Source of the DNA: Syncephalis plumigaleata
Lineage: Eukaryota; Zoopagomycota; Zoopagomycetes; Zoopagales; Piptocephalidaceae
NCBI GenBank assembly: GCA_025201365.1
Contig: JAIXMF010000045.1
Span: forward strand, 1-57,771
Direction of reading: 5' to 3'
Length of the DNA stretch: 57,771 bases
In this document: piece by piece, positions 1 through 10,877 of the stretch
How positions within the stretch are numbered: position 1 is the first letter of the stretch
Layout: every line of letters starts with the position of its first letter
The notes under the pieces: model-generated
What the model saw: the letters and a program-made list of their open reading frames with translations, nothing else
What the model was told of the DNA's origin: nothing
Databases searched by the model: none
Translations under genes and position numbers: made by a program

Positions 1-429
1 TTCGGACTTGTCTGACAATTCGTTACTATATTCTAACCAGTGAGATGTTTCATGTCATCCATGTCTAATCTATCTAGTATACCATTTCTAGACAGAGCTA
101 GAAAATGATAAGCATACATTTATGTGCTTGCTACTACTTAAAAGATGATCATATAATCGGAATGAGAAAAGAGGATAAGCATTGAGTTCTAATTGTTATC
201 GGAATAATGATAAGCGACATTTTGCTAATCCATTCATTGACTTGTCTACTACTCATATCAAATATTAAAAGGTGAGTGAAATAATGTCACCACTCGCATG
301 TCACAGACCTCAAACAACTTGTTGCAGCAATCTAATAATAATTATAGTAAGTAAAATGTTGTATCCATTGTTTCAACATAACCCTTAAACAACTTGTACT
401 GCCAAGCATTATTAAATGATACAGTTCCA
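1..429. other. Left flank, no gene recognised
   Basis: AT-rich sequence before the first mobile element. All six frames are broken by stops within a few dozen codons and I see no spliced coding pattern. It may be the intergenic continuation of whatever host gene lies to the left of the window. Nothing in it matches the repeated element sequences that begin at 430. Confidence 0.5.
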
Positions 430-1780
430 ATGAGATACATGATTTGTATGTACAGGGTTTTTCCAACCGATTAACACAGTTAGTCATTACTTTTGCCGTA
501 TATTAATAAGTAGATTTGCACAATTGTTAACACCGTTGTCACCATAGAAATGCCAATTGATATAGCATGATAATAATAACAATTCAGTATTAGTAATGGA
601 TCCTTCATTGATAGCGATAATTATCATCATCAATTCTATAAGGTAGACAATACAAATGTACTAGTATAGTTGGATATTGCCATGTCATGTACCTACAAGT
701 AGTAATAAACTAGTATGATAGATAAATTATGATGATAGTACTTACAATTGAGTGCATCGAGAGCAACGAGTGAACAAATAGAATACACGATAAACAATGT
801 AATAAACAAGCAGCAACTAGTAGAATGACTGAATTGTTATGAATGAGCAAGGAATGAGCAAGGAAGGGTGCATGAACATGTATACCAGTTTATTTGAAGA
901 AGCAGTGTATGCTTGTAGGTAGATAGAATATGTAGATGGCAGTAAACAAATGAAAATACAAATAAAAGCATGACGTAAGGGTGGCATACAAACAGATGAC
1001 GGAAAAGAGCGGTAAAAGTGAAAGGTGCATATTACAACGAGAGCAGTAAATGCTTAAACATTGATAAATAAGCAGGACAGTGATAGAAAACAAAGGACTA
1101 GAACAAACAATAAACAAGGCTTATTGGTATAGTAATAATAACGACAAGTGAGCATGTAGATAGGTTAGAGCAAGAGGAAAACAAAGAGATAAATAAAAGT
1201 CATAGAGATAGTATGGCAGAATAGCTGCTATTGGGAATGTATATGCTAAAGTGAAAGAAGGAGTAAGTAGAATGCGAATGACACGAAGAAGACGCGTATT
1301 ACTGAGAAAGTAAAAGAACTAGCTAGCATATAGTTAAGAGGAAGTAGACGCGTGTCGTTTACTGACAAGTGGAATGTAGTTGACACAAAGAAGGCACTTA
1401 TTGTTTAATGGTTAGGGAAATGTAGTTGGCACGAATAAGACGCGTGTTGTTGAATGACAGGGGAAATGAAGTTAGCAGAAAGAAGACAATAGTGGTAAAG
1501 AAGGGAAAGGGAAACATGGAAAACAGTTAGAATGCAGCTGACACGAAGAAGACGCGTGCTGTTTAAAGAAATAAATAACAAGGGGAATGAGCAATAGATG
1601 GAATTGTGGATACACGCAGAGTGAAATGATAATAGTGGCGAGCATGTGTATGTAGTGGGATAAGGTAGAATGAATGAATAAATTGTAATGAATAGAGAAA
1701 GCAACAGTGGAATGAATGGAGTAGCAAGTATAGAAATGTTTGTATGCAGTAATTTAAATTGTTAATGACAATAGTAGTAC
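430..1780 (+). repeat. Element 1 left terminal inverted repeat, non-coding
   Basis: Terminal non-coding part of the left arm, matched by 13220-14599 and, in its outer and middle parts, by 39900-41081 of element 2. It begins with the terminal core near 445-470. Between about 1270 and 1600 there are imperfect direct repeats built on a GACACGAAGAAGACGCGT unit, spaced roughly 45-110 bp, with ACGCGT at 1292, 1348, 1440 and 1552. Such subterminal clusters are typical transposase or host-factor binding regions in TIR elements (inference). Confidence 0.7.
890..1117 (-). other. 75-codon hydrophobic open frame, left TIR
   Basis: Open frame without an ATG at its 5' end; an internal ATG would give a hydrophobic peptide of about 47 residues. 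The same frame is open and indel-free at 13912-14139 and 40391-40618, with scattered amino-acid changes. It could be a small membrane peptide or chance openness in pyrimidine-rich TIR sequence. I lean to the latter. Confidence 0.2.
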
Positions 1781-1820
1781 ATTTATTGAACAGAATTGCA
1801 TGATACACCAGTGATGACAT

Positions 1821-4212
1821 TTAAGGAGCGTACCGTGGTCGCTTTGGCGATTGATCGGCCTGGTCGGATTGTGAGTGGCTAGCAAGCTCGCGCTTGTTCG
1901 TTTCTTCCAATGAATTAAGCCATGGATGCTGCAGGGCATCCTTGACCGTCATTCGTTGGATAGGATTCAATTGAAGAAGACGGTTAATAAAATCAATACC
2001 TAACAGTATTAATTGTAGTTAGCTGATTTTATTAGTGTACTCGTAACCTACCTTCGTGCACAGGTTCATTGAAATTTATAATTTTAAATGGTGTTTGTTC
2101 ATTTAAAACTTCCTTTAGGCACTCTTTATAAGTGCGCTTACCCATGCATCCCGGGAATGGATGATCATCTATAGTATATCGCGTTAGCTATCATTAGTTT
2201 TAAGCAGAGATTAACTTACAGGATAGCAGCAAATATGTAAGCACGCCTACGCTCCACATATCGCCACTTGTACTGCATCCAAGGTACGAATTTAAAATAT
2301 AGGCGACTTTCTGCATACCGATATCACCTTGGTTTATGAAGGATTGCACAATTGTAATCGCATCTTCCTGGCACAAGAGGATTTCCGGTGCCGTATACAT
2401 TGGGGTGCCAATAAGCGACTGGATAGGCGCATATGGATATGCGAATTCGTGCGACAATCCAAAATCTGCCAGGAGGATGTGTGTACAATCCTTGTCCTTG
2501 AAAAGAACATTTTCCAGCTATGTTTGTGTTAATATTTGTAATAAAGCAAATAAATAAATGACTTACTTTTATGTCTAATTGTAATTGGATTACATTAAAT
2601 AAATCACCATGAGTACACATTATTAGTTAATCCTAAGCACAGCTGATTACTTACCAAGGTGAGCGGTATTGGCGTTGTGCAAATCCTAATAGTATATGGT
2701 TAATATAGCTTTAATAGTAGTCATAGTTGTATTACTTACCTGAAGCGCCAACAGGATTTGGCGGACAATTGCCTTGACCTTGTCTTCAGGGAGAAGTATT
2801 GGGGTTTTCTTAATGTAGTCTAAAAGACTACCTCCCTTAGCGAGTTCCGCGACAACAAACGTGCCATAGTCATTTTGATTGAAGTTAATGACACGTAAAA
2901 TATTTTGTTGTTTGCGAAATTTTCGCATTATGCCCCATTCGTTTTCCAGTGCCGTATTGCCGCTATGGGCTTGCTTGATCGCCACTTCTTCCCCGGTAGT
3001 GCGCGATATTCCTTTGTAGACGGCGCCGAAACCGCCACTAGATGCGCACGTTAGCTATTCATTATAGAATTTCCCTGTATTTAGCTATTTGGTCGCTTAC
3101 CTGCCGAGACACTTTGTAGTGTGATAATAATCACCAAGCATCTGTATTGTGTTAGTAGTAATATTGTATACATTTGTCTCCATTTACCTGTGTGTAATAA
3201 ACAGGCAACACTTGCTCTGATTCTGCGTGTTCTAACGCGGTATATAAAAAATTGTCTATATATGTTGTTAGCTCAAGTTTATCAATGAAGTTGCTGTAAC
3301 TTACTATCACAAGCGTTTATATTGATGGTGCCGACGTTTATAAATGTTCTGTGTTCATTTTCTTGTATATTGTTTACTACAGAGTTGATTAGCATGAGTA
3401 TTCGACCGTACATACCAATAACTTACTAAATAAGGCAGCAGGGCCTCCATTCTAATAAATGATTAGTTAAACGTTCAATACATTTGAGCATAGTACTTAC
3501 AGTGATATGGATCTTGCCATTCTTCTAATGAGCTGCAGGTTAGATTATATCCATCGTTTAATATGATTATGATCTTACCTCTGATATATCAAGAGCACAG
3601 ATCGTATCGAGAGGAAACTTATAGTCACTAATATGTTGCAATTAGCAAGTAGATCAAAGTGACGTAATAGTAACTTACCAGTCAGCCCCATTACCGAATG
3701 ATAGTTTGCCGCCACGGTAAAGTAACAATTCTGTAGATAGGTTAGTTATTGTCGCCAGTATCATTTAAACACAGCTTACCTTGCTTATTATCCTCTTCTG
3801 GCGTTATCCACCCTACTAGCTTCGCGCGTTTCTCCTGCTGAAGCTTGAGCCACTCAAAAGGCACACGAATAAATTTACTGTGCTTTTTCTCTATACCTGA
3901 GCCACCGTCGCCAGCAGATGATAGTTGTGCTGGCTTTGGCGATAACACCACTGTTTGAGCAGGCACCGACTCCGAGGCGGCAGCAGCGACAGTGGTAGTA
4001 GTAGAAGCAGGAGCAGTGGCAGTAGCAGCAGTAGTAGGAGAGGTGGTAGCGGTAGTAGCAGGAGCAGTGGTGGTAGCGGGAATAGGAGCTGAAGTAAAAG
4101 CGGCAATACGTACTCTTCCACCGTTAATACCAGCGGTAGTAGCTGGTATTAGAATAGGTGCGGACTTTGACGCTGGCACTCGTACTGGTGCTGGACCGGC
4201 ACGTCGTTCCAT
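1821..4212 (-). CDS. FHA-like/Chk2-type Ser/Thr protein kinase, left copy (spliced)
   Basis: The same multi-exon gene as 10723-13207, on the opposite strand; every GT-AG junction I checked is conserved. Start at 4212 (MERRAG); stop TAA at 1821-1823. The N-terminus is Pro/Ala/Thr-rich and shorter or rearranged relative to the right copy. The FHA-like region keeps its YRGGK start but reads HRTFIN where the right copy has NGTFKN. The kinase domain has the Gly loop (GSGGFGAVYKG), VAIK lysine, HLD catalytic loop, DFG and GTPMYTAPE. An 8-nt exon (2567-2574) encodes most of the DIK triplet. In the parts of the kinase domain compared there are only a few changes from the right copy, so it looks intact and probably functional. 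It lies inside element 1, so it is mobile-element cargo rather than the resident checkpoint gene. Confidence 0.75.
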
Positions 4213-5855
4213 CTTGAGAGCGCAATCGTTAAGTATATAACCGTAAGAGTATAGAAAGTAGGAGTGGAGCCGTATGGATAAGTAAAAGCTTGCGCGTAAA
4301 CCAAGATTGAACTAGGTAGTGGATAGAACTGGAAGAGTAGCGGAATAAGAGGTTGTGCATAGCCCAGTACCTACTGTCGCCATCACTAGTGGCTTTATAT
4401 AACGCAGCACATAGGTCATAAAACTGAAGCTTTAGCTTATACCGCTACACTTCGTCCAGTACGCTTTGTACCTGTGAATATTTCAAGCTCCTACTGCGTA
4501 GAACTGAGCAGAACTGAACAGCTCTAACACTATAATAATCACATGTTTTTTACGATCTTTACCAATACTTGACCAATTTCGACGCGGCAAGTTCTCTTGG
4601 ATAGCTTGACATTTGACTAAATACGCTGTGCACATTTAATGTAGATATCTTTATTCATGATAAATTTCTAGGGCATATAAGATATTGGTCGTCAAGATAA
4701 ACAAGCAAAGTGACTGCGCGCTTGCATCGTCTTTATTTGGAAGGTGGTTTTGCTCTGCGTAAAGCAGCCACGATCTGTCTGATTATTGACAAAGCACTTC
4801 CGCACCGATATCGTTTACCAGGATCCCCTTCCTTTCTTTCCTCTTTTACTAGTGCTTATGAAGTTGGCAGTTCATCCCATTCTTTCGACGCTGTTGGCTC
4901 ATGCCAATTCAGATATCGCAAGCTATCGTTTTCCTCATTTCTTTGTTCACTTATCCAACACAACGCTTCCAAAAACGATTATCAAACAGCTATTCCATAT
5001 AGGTTACACAATCCTTACCAAAAAATTCTCACGCCGTTATTCCACCTATGCACTGTAGTCATGTCACTACAATATCGCACTGCAACCTAGCTTAACACTG
5101 TGCACGTTGTCACCGTCAACTACTATTTAATCCTAGCCTATCGGAACTAACCGACCGCACACTGCATCCGTTATCTTTCTCAACTGTCTACGTCTTTTGC
5201 GCTTTTTATTTCTCTTCCGTTTTCCACCATCATTCTGCTACTCTTTTCTTGTAATGACACTTCCTACATAATACTGTCGTTTATATACATAGAATGAGTT
5301 ATCCTTTATTATATTTGTTCGTATGGCGGTAACAATAAGTATGCTAATAGGTACTATATATTTGCGCTTTATTTGCTTGAATGTACACATGCATGGGACA
5401 TTGGTTGTTGGAGCTACAGTCGAAAGTAGCAGCGAGCTTAAGTGACTGGAGGTAGTACCGAGTAGTGGAACGGGGCACGCACTGCGATACAGTTTTCATC
5501 GAGTGCTGTTAAACCAGCTCTCCTTAAGTAAGCTGCTATGGTTGTAGTAATCCGCAATCAATGTAAGCGATACTTGAATGTCCTGGATAGTTGGAAGGCT
5601 AATGTACATAGCAGAGTTCTGCTATTACAAGACACTCATTTATCGCGGTAGGTAGATGTTGTGTATGTCCGCTATTACGCTGATCGAAAGATTGCTCAAT
5701 AGTATTCCGTGGGGAATTCTAGGACATACAACGGCATCTGCCTCGCTACCCTTTTGCTACTAACCATTTTGCTTAATTAGATAGCCGTTTATTCATATTA
5801 CGAGAATACGCGCAACGCACAACAATAGTTAGAAGGTAAGTAAATATGGCCACTC
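4213..5855. other. Inner part of left arm, no supported gene
   Basis: Sequence upstream of the left kinase gene, repeated inverted at about 8773-10722. Several frames of 60-130 codons are open but begin at non-ATG codons, are not all kept in the other arm and show no domain. The first few hundred bases presumably contain the kinase promoter. A GTAAGT donor near 5836 followed by AG suggests a possible intron leading into the hydrophobic frame that starts at 5856. Confidence 0.5.
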
Positions 5856-6119
5856 GTGCATACATTCAATATTAATAGCTGCCGTTTACTAATTACACTC
5901 TTTATTATTCATTTACAACGCTATCAACCATTTAATTACTGCCATTATAGTCTAAACATTGCAATCATAGGAAGCATATTTGGGTTGCCTAAGCCAGCAT
6001 TGTTTGGCTTAGGAGGGATAGGGGTAGCTTACTGGTCTATGGCCGGTATTGCTTTGGGTGTACACAAATATGCTTCCTATGCGGGTTTTCCTTCACTTAA
6101 TAAACATATTATAACATAA
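5856..6119 (+). other. 87-codon hydrophobic frame over a nested inverted repeat (left arm)
   Basis: The frame is nearly identical in the other arm (8509-8772). It has no ATG start, but could be the last exon of a small spliced gene via an upstream GTAAGT donor near 5836. The C-terminal half is Gly/Ala-rich and membrane-like (GLGGIGVAYWSMAGIALG). The same DNA is a perfect 17-bp inverted repeat (5966-5982 with 6065-6081) enclosing a 9-bp stem (5988-5996 with 6005-6013). It is also more GC-rich than its surroundings. It may be coding, a structured RNA, or a small inserted element. Confidence 0.35.
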
Positions 6120-7249
6120 CTTTATTCATTGCTAATGCAAGTGACAACATCCAAACAACATGTACTAATTTTCATTCTAAATGTCAACCAACTAATACTC
6201 AACAACAATAGCAATATACCGGAATAATCAACCACGCTAATGCTTATTGCCAATACTCATTGCCATCCATCATTGACAAGCATCCACTAGCAATATTAAT
6301 AAACATGAATCATTTTGATCTATATTGACATGTCATTACTGTATCCCTTCCTATCTCATTATTGCTTCATTACCTTCTACTTGCCAGATCAACACTCTAT
6401 CTTAGCATACTCGCTCTTCTCTCTCATTCAGAATCAATCATTCCATACACTCATTCCATTCTACTATTCCGGCATCTTCATCAGTAATGTAAGTCATTTA
6501 TTCCATTCTACAGTCATTATACACATAACAATAAAGATAAGCTGTCCATTGTGTGCACATTCTAATATAGCGTAAACACAGATATTTATTATGATCTACT
6601 CGTTATTCACATTCTTGCCAATGCTTTTACACAATAAACATCCATCTTTACAACAACTATATGTTGATTTTTCGAGCAACTGCTGTTCTACATTGATGCA
6701 AATGGTGTATATCATAGATGAATCTATACTAGATGATTAGCCTTGCTCGGCTTTGACGACGACTGAAACGGTTAGTCCACCCACTGACCGAGAATAACAT
6801 CCGACTCCATTCTAATTACCGAATACTTGCTGCGGTATGTCAGCCATGTGATATGCCCAGTTTTATTTACCGATTGAGACGACGACTGCCCATACTCATA
6901 TAGAAGTGCCGTTAATGGTAATAATCGAGTGTTCGCTATGCTGGCAGTAATTAATGTAGCATAGATTGCATAATAGCAGTATCACGTGTATCAATATCTA
7001 TCATTAATCATATCATATGGATGTTTATAGACTGATGATGATGATGGTATCATTAGTAGTAATAATTGCTAGCTGATCATTCTAATCCATTCAACTAATA
7101 GTGAATATCGTACACGAATACTATATGATAAAGTAACGGTTTATAATTGGTATGTGTCTGGCAACTTGGTTCTATGTGTTCAGGATGATCGAATGAATCA
7201 GGTCGTTATTCAATAGGCTTGCTAGCACATCATCGATGGGATGTTGCTA
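6120..7249. other. Centre of element 1, left part: mosaic of repeated element DNA
   Basis: Non-palindromic spacer. About 6440-6570 matches, inverted, the region 33190-33300 near the left end of element 2. About 6540-7249 matches, inverted, 36090-36800 of element 2, the 3' side of the IleRS fragment. The sequence ending CAHSN(I/T)A then stop at 6550-6575 is shared with the minus strand of element 2 near 36790. No intact gene; I read it as rearranged captured DNA. Confidence 0.5.
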
Positions 7250-8482
7250 TCAGTTACATGAATGCATAGCAGCGTCAATGACGTGTCCTTTGTTATTGTT
7301 CACAACAAGCTGGTATCGATTGCATAGACATTCCGGTTGATCACATCGATAGCTCCAACATCTAGGACATTTATGTCGTGCCGATAAACATAGGATCATT
7401 TGACCAGATGCACCATTCATAGTGTCTATTACGTTGTCGATCAATAGTCATTATCATGGCACGCTCATGCTTCATACTCCATGCTTACTTGGTAATGATA
7501 TCGTTTCACTAATAAGGACAGTGTCATTTCTCGTGGTTAATGTCGACTGTGCAGCAACATTAACCGATGCACATAAGAACAGTTCAGGCAGTTGTGATGC
7601 TAATGCGTATTGCTTAATAAACTATATACAACCGATATCACTATCGCTATTATTATTATTGTCGTCTTACCGTATTTATGTAGCAATTGGCCTAGTGGAG
7701 ATATCGCACTGTCTTCTAGTTCTAGTGTCAGGTTGATTTGCGCGCTTGTCTTGATTCCTCTGTCAGTCAGTGAAATTTGTAAATAAATCATTTGCTATAC
7801 TGCAGATAGTACTTACTTGACCTGTCGCACCTTCTCGACTAGCTGGTAGTACTGACTACGAAGGTGTCGTAGCACTGTCCAGTCTTGTTCCAAAGCAGTA
7901 TTATGCCAACGATCATCCTATTCATTGCCAATGCTCGAGTGTTAGACCATACATAGCTCAGTGATTGTAAGTGTTTACCAGAGATATCCATCCGACTGGA
8001 ATACGCTATCAAGCGGTGTCGACCAACTCGACGAGGAGAAAAGCTGAATCTCCTCGGCTAAATGACAAGTAATTGGTGCGAATGCGCGTGTGTACACCTC
8101 AATTATCTATATGGCATTCCTTGCTTAGGTACAGTTGCATACCAAGTATCAATGGATTCTTACGCGGTATACGGCAGTCTGTGCTGATCTTCGTGCCAGC
8201 GATAATTTGTCGTCAGCGTAAACGCGCTCCTTGATAGATTCAAAGTAGAACGCCGATAGTTGTGAGTTGGTAAAGCGATTCAATTCTTGAATAACTACAA
8301 TAAACAAGGAAAATATTAGTTTTACCGTTGTGTATGCTGCTCACACTTCTTATTGACATACCTTTATTGAACGAGAATACCTCGTAGGCATTGCTAATAA
8401 GCGTGGTAGAGCAATGTAGTTCATGTAAGATATAATGATCTATCAAGTAACGATGAGAATGCAAAAAGGTTAACGTAATCAA
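7250..8482 (-). pseudogene. Captured C-terminal fragment of isoleucyl-tRNA synthetase (element 1)
   Basis: Spliced reading gives the C-terminal part of a mitochondrial/bacterial-type IleRS: a stretch around LIDHYILHELHCS and FSFNK, then IQELNRFTNSQLSAFYFESI and the RRSAQTAVY motif, the helical anticodon-binding domain ending near LEDSAISPLGQLL, a linker exon with LPELFLCASV, and the zinc-binding tail beginning HKCPRCWSY. Introns are short GT-AG. The HIGH/KMSKS catalytic domain is absent, so it cannot aminoacylate. The last zinc ligand is lost here (CLCNRY, versus CLCNRC in element 2). The fragment starts almost at the junction with the right arm, as expected of gene capture. The parent gene is not in the window. 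Confidence 0.75.
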
Positions 8483-8508
8483 TATCCACTGTTATTAAGT
8501 TGATTGTA

Positions 8509-8772
8509 CTATGTTATAACACGTTTATTAAATGAAGGAAAACCCGCATAGGAAGCATATTTGTGTACACCCAAAGCAATACCGGCCATAGACCAGTAAG
8601 CTACCCCTATCCCTCCTAAGCCAAACAATGCTGGCTTAGGCAACCCAAATATGCTTCCTATGATTGCAATGTTTAGACTATAATGGCAGTAATTAAATGG
8701 TTGATAGCGTTGTAAATGAATAATAAAGAGTGTAATTAGTAAACGGCAGCTATTAATATTGAATGTATGCAC
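8509..8772 (-). other. 87-codon hydrophobic frame over a nested inverted repeat (right arm)
   Basis: Inverted copy of 5856-6119, with only a few changes near its end (for example SFNKRV for SLNKHI). The stem-forming sequences are unchanged. Conservation of both frame and stem means the two copies cannot tell a protein from an RNA role. Confidence 0.35.
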
Positions 8773-9804
8773 GAGTGGCCATATTTACTTACCTTCTAAT
8801 TATTGTTGTGCGTTGCGTGTATCCTCGTAATATGAATAGACGGCTATCTAATTAATCAAAATAGTTAGTAGCAAAAGGGTAGCGAGGCGGATGCCGTTGT
8901 ATGTCCTAGAATTCCCCACGGAATACTATTGAGCAATCTTTCGATCTGCGTAATAGCGAACATAAACAGCATCCACCTACCGTGATAAATGAGTGTCTTG
9001 TAATAGCGAAACTCTGCTATGTACATTAGCCTTCCAACTATCCAGAACACTCAAGTATCGCTTACATTGATTGCGGATTACTACAGCCCATAGCAGCATA
9101 CTTAAGAATTTGGGGTAGCAGCGCTCGATGAAAACTGTATCGCAGTGCGTGCCCCGTTCCACTACTCTGCACTAGTCCCAATCGCTTAAGTAGCTGCTAC
9201 TTTCTGCTGTAGCTCCAACAACCAATGTCCCATGCATGTGTACATTCAAGCAAATAAAGCGCAAATATATAATACCTAATAGCATACTTATTATTAACGC
9301 CGTACAAACAAATATAATAAAGAATAACTCATTCTATTATATAAGCGACAGTATTATGTAGGAAGTGTCATTACAAGAAAAGAGAAGCAGAATGATGGTG
9401 GAAAACGAAAGAGAAATAAAAAGCGCAAAAGACGTAGACAGTTGAGATAGGTAACGGATGCAGTGTGCGGTCGGTTAGTTCCGATAGGCTAGGATTAAAT
9501 AGTAGTTGACGGTGACAACGTGCACAGTGTTAAGCTAGGTTGCAGTGCGATATTGTAGTGACATGACTACAGTGCATAGGTGGAATAACGGCGTGAGAAT
9601 TTTTTGGTAAGGATTGTGTAACCTAGATGGAATAGCTGTTTGATAATCGTTTTTGGAAGCGTTGTGTTGGATAAGTGAACAAAGAAATGAGGAAAACGAT
9701 AGCTTGCGATATCTGAATTGGCATGAGCCAACAGCGTCGAAAGAATGGGATGAACTGCCAACTTCATAAGCACTAGTAAAAGAGGAAAGAAAGGAAGGGG
9801 ATCC

Positions 9805-10378
9805 TGGTAAACGATATCGGTGCGGAAGTGCTTTGTCAATAATCAGGCAAATCGTGTCTGCTTACATAGAGCAAAACCACCTTCCAAATAAAGACGATGC
9901 AAGAGCGCAGTCACTTTGCTTGTTTACCTTGACGACCAATATCTTATATGCCCTGTAAATGTGTCATGAATAAAGGAATCTGCATTAAATGTGCACAACG
10001 TATTCTACCAAGTGTCAAGCAATGTAAGCAAACTTGCCACGTCGAAATCGGTCAAGTATTGGCAAAGATCGTAAAAAATGGATGGATGGATGGATGGAAA
10101 TCCTGGTAAATGATATCGGTGTGGGTCCTTTGTCAATAATCAGACAGATCGTGGCTGCTTTACGCAGAGCAAAACCACCTTCCAAATAAAGACGATGCAA
10201 GCGCGCAGTCACTTTGCTTGTTTATCTTGACGACCAATATCTTATATGCCCTAGAAATTTATCATGAATAAAGATATCTACATTAAATGTGTACAGCGTA
10301 TTTAGTCAAGTGTCAAGCTATACAAGCGAACTTGCCGCGTCGAAATTGGTCAAGTATTGGCAAAGATCGTAAAAAACA
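9805..10378. repeat. Tandem duplication (about 290 bp) in the right arm
   Basis: Two diverged copies, about 9805-10078 and 10101-10378, each running from TCCTGGTAAA(C/T)GATATCGGTG to TTGGCAAAGATCGTAAAAAA. The seam is a short GGAT/ATGG tetranucleotide run (about 10078-10100). The left arm has a single copy (about 4555-4830, inverted). The copies differ at many positions, so the duplication is not recent. Confidence 0.7.
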
Positions 10379-10722
10379 TGTGATTATTATAGTGTTAGAG
10401 CTGCTCAGCTCTGCTCAGTTCTGCTTAACTCTACGCAGTAGGAGCTTGAAATATTTCCAGGTACAAAGCGTACTAGACGAAGTGTAGTGGTATAAGCTGA
10501 AGCTACAGTTTTATGACCTATGTGCTGTGTTATATAAAGCCACTAGTGATGGCGACAGTAGGTACTGGGCTATGCACAACCTCTTATTCCGCTACTCTTC
10601 CAGTTCTATCCACTACCTAGTTCAACCTAGGCTTACGCGTAAGCTTTCACTTAAGTTCCATACAGCTCCACTCCTACTTTCTATACTCTTATTGCAATAT
10701 ACTCAACGATTGCGCTCTCAAG

Positions 10723-10843
10723 ATGGAACGACGTGCCGGTCCAGCACCAGTACGGGTGCCAGCGTCAAAGTCCGCGCCTATTCTAATACCAGCTACTACC
10801 GCTGGTATTAACGATGGAGGAGTACTTATTGCCGCCTCCAATT

Positions 10844-10877
<34 letters not shown>

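Larger units (their letters stand above)
430..6118 (+). repeat. Left arm of element 1 palindrome
   Basis: Reverse complement of 8510-14599, with substitutions and a few indels (by eye most positions agree). It holds the terminal repeat (430 to about 1780), the left kinase gene (1821-4212, minus strand) and an inner non-coding stretch ending with an 87-codon hydrophobic frame (5856-6119). It is shorter than the right arm mainly because the right arm has an extra tandem copy of about 290 bp. Confidence 0.85.

Noticed and set aside
4710-5090. 126- and 90-codon open frames in the left arm (4710-5090, 4786-5058), the latter also open in the right arm at 9567-9839
   Set aside because: Start at TTG-type codons, no domain, no splice logic. 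Openness in both arms follows from high arm identity rather than selection.
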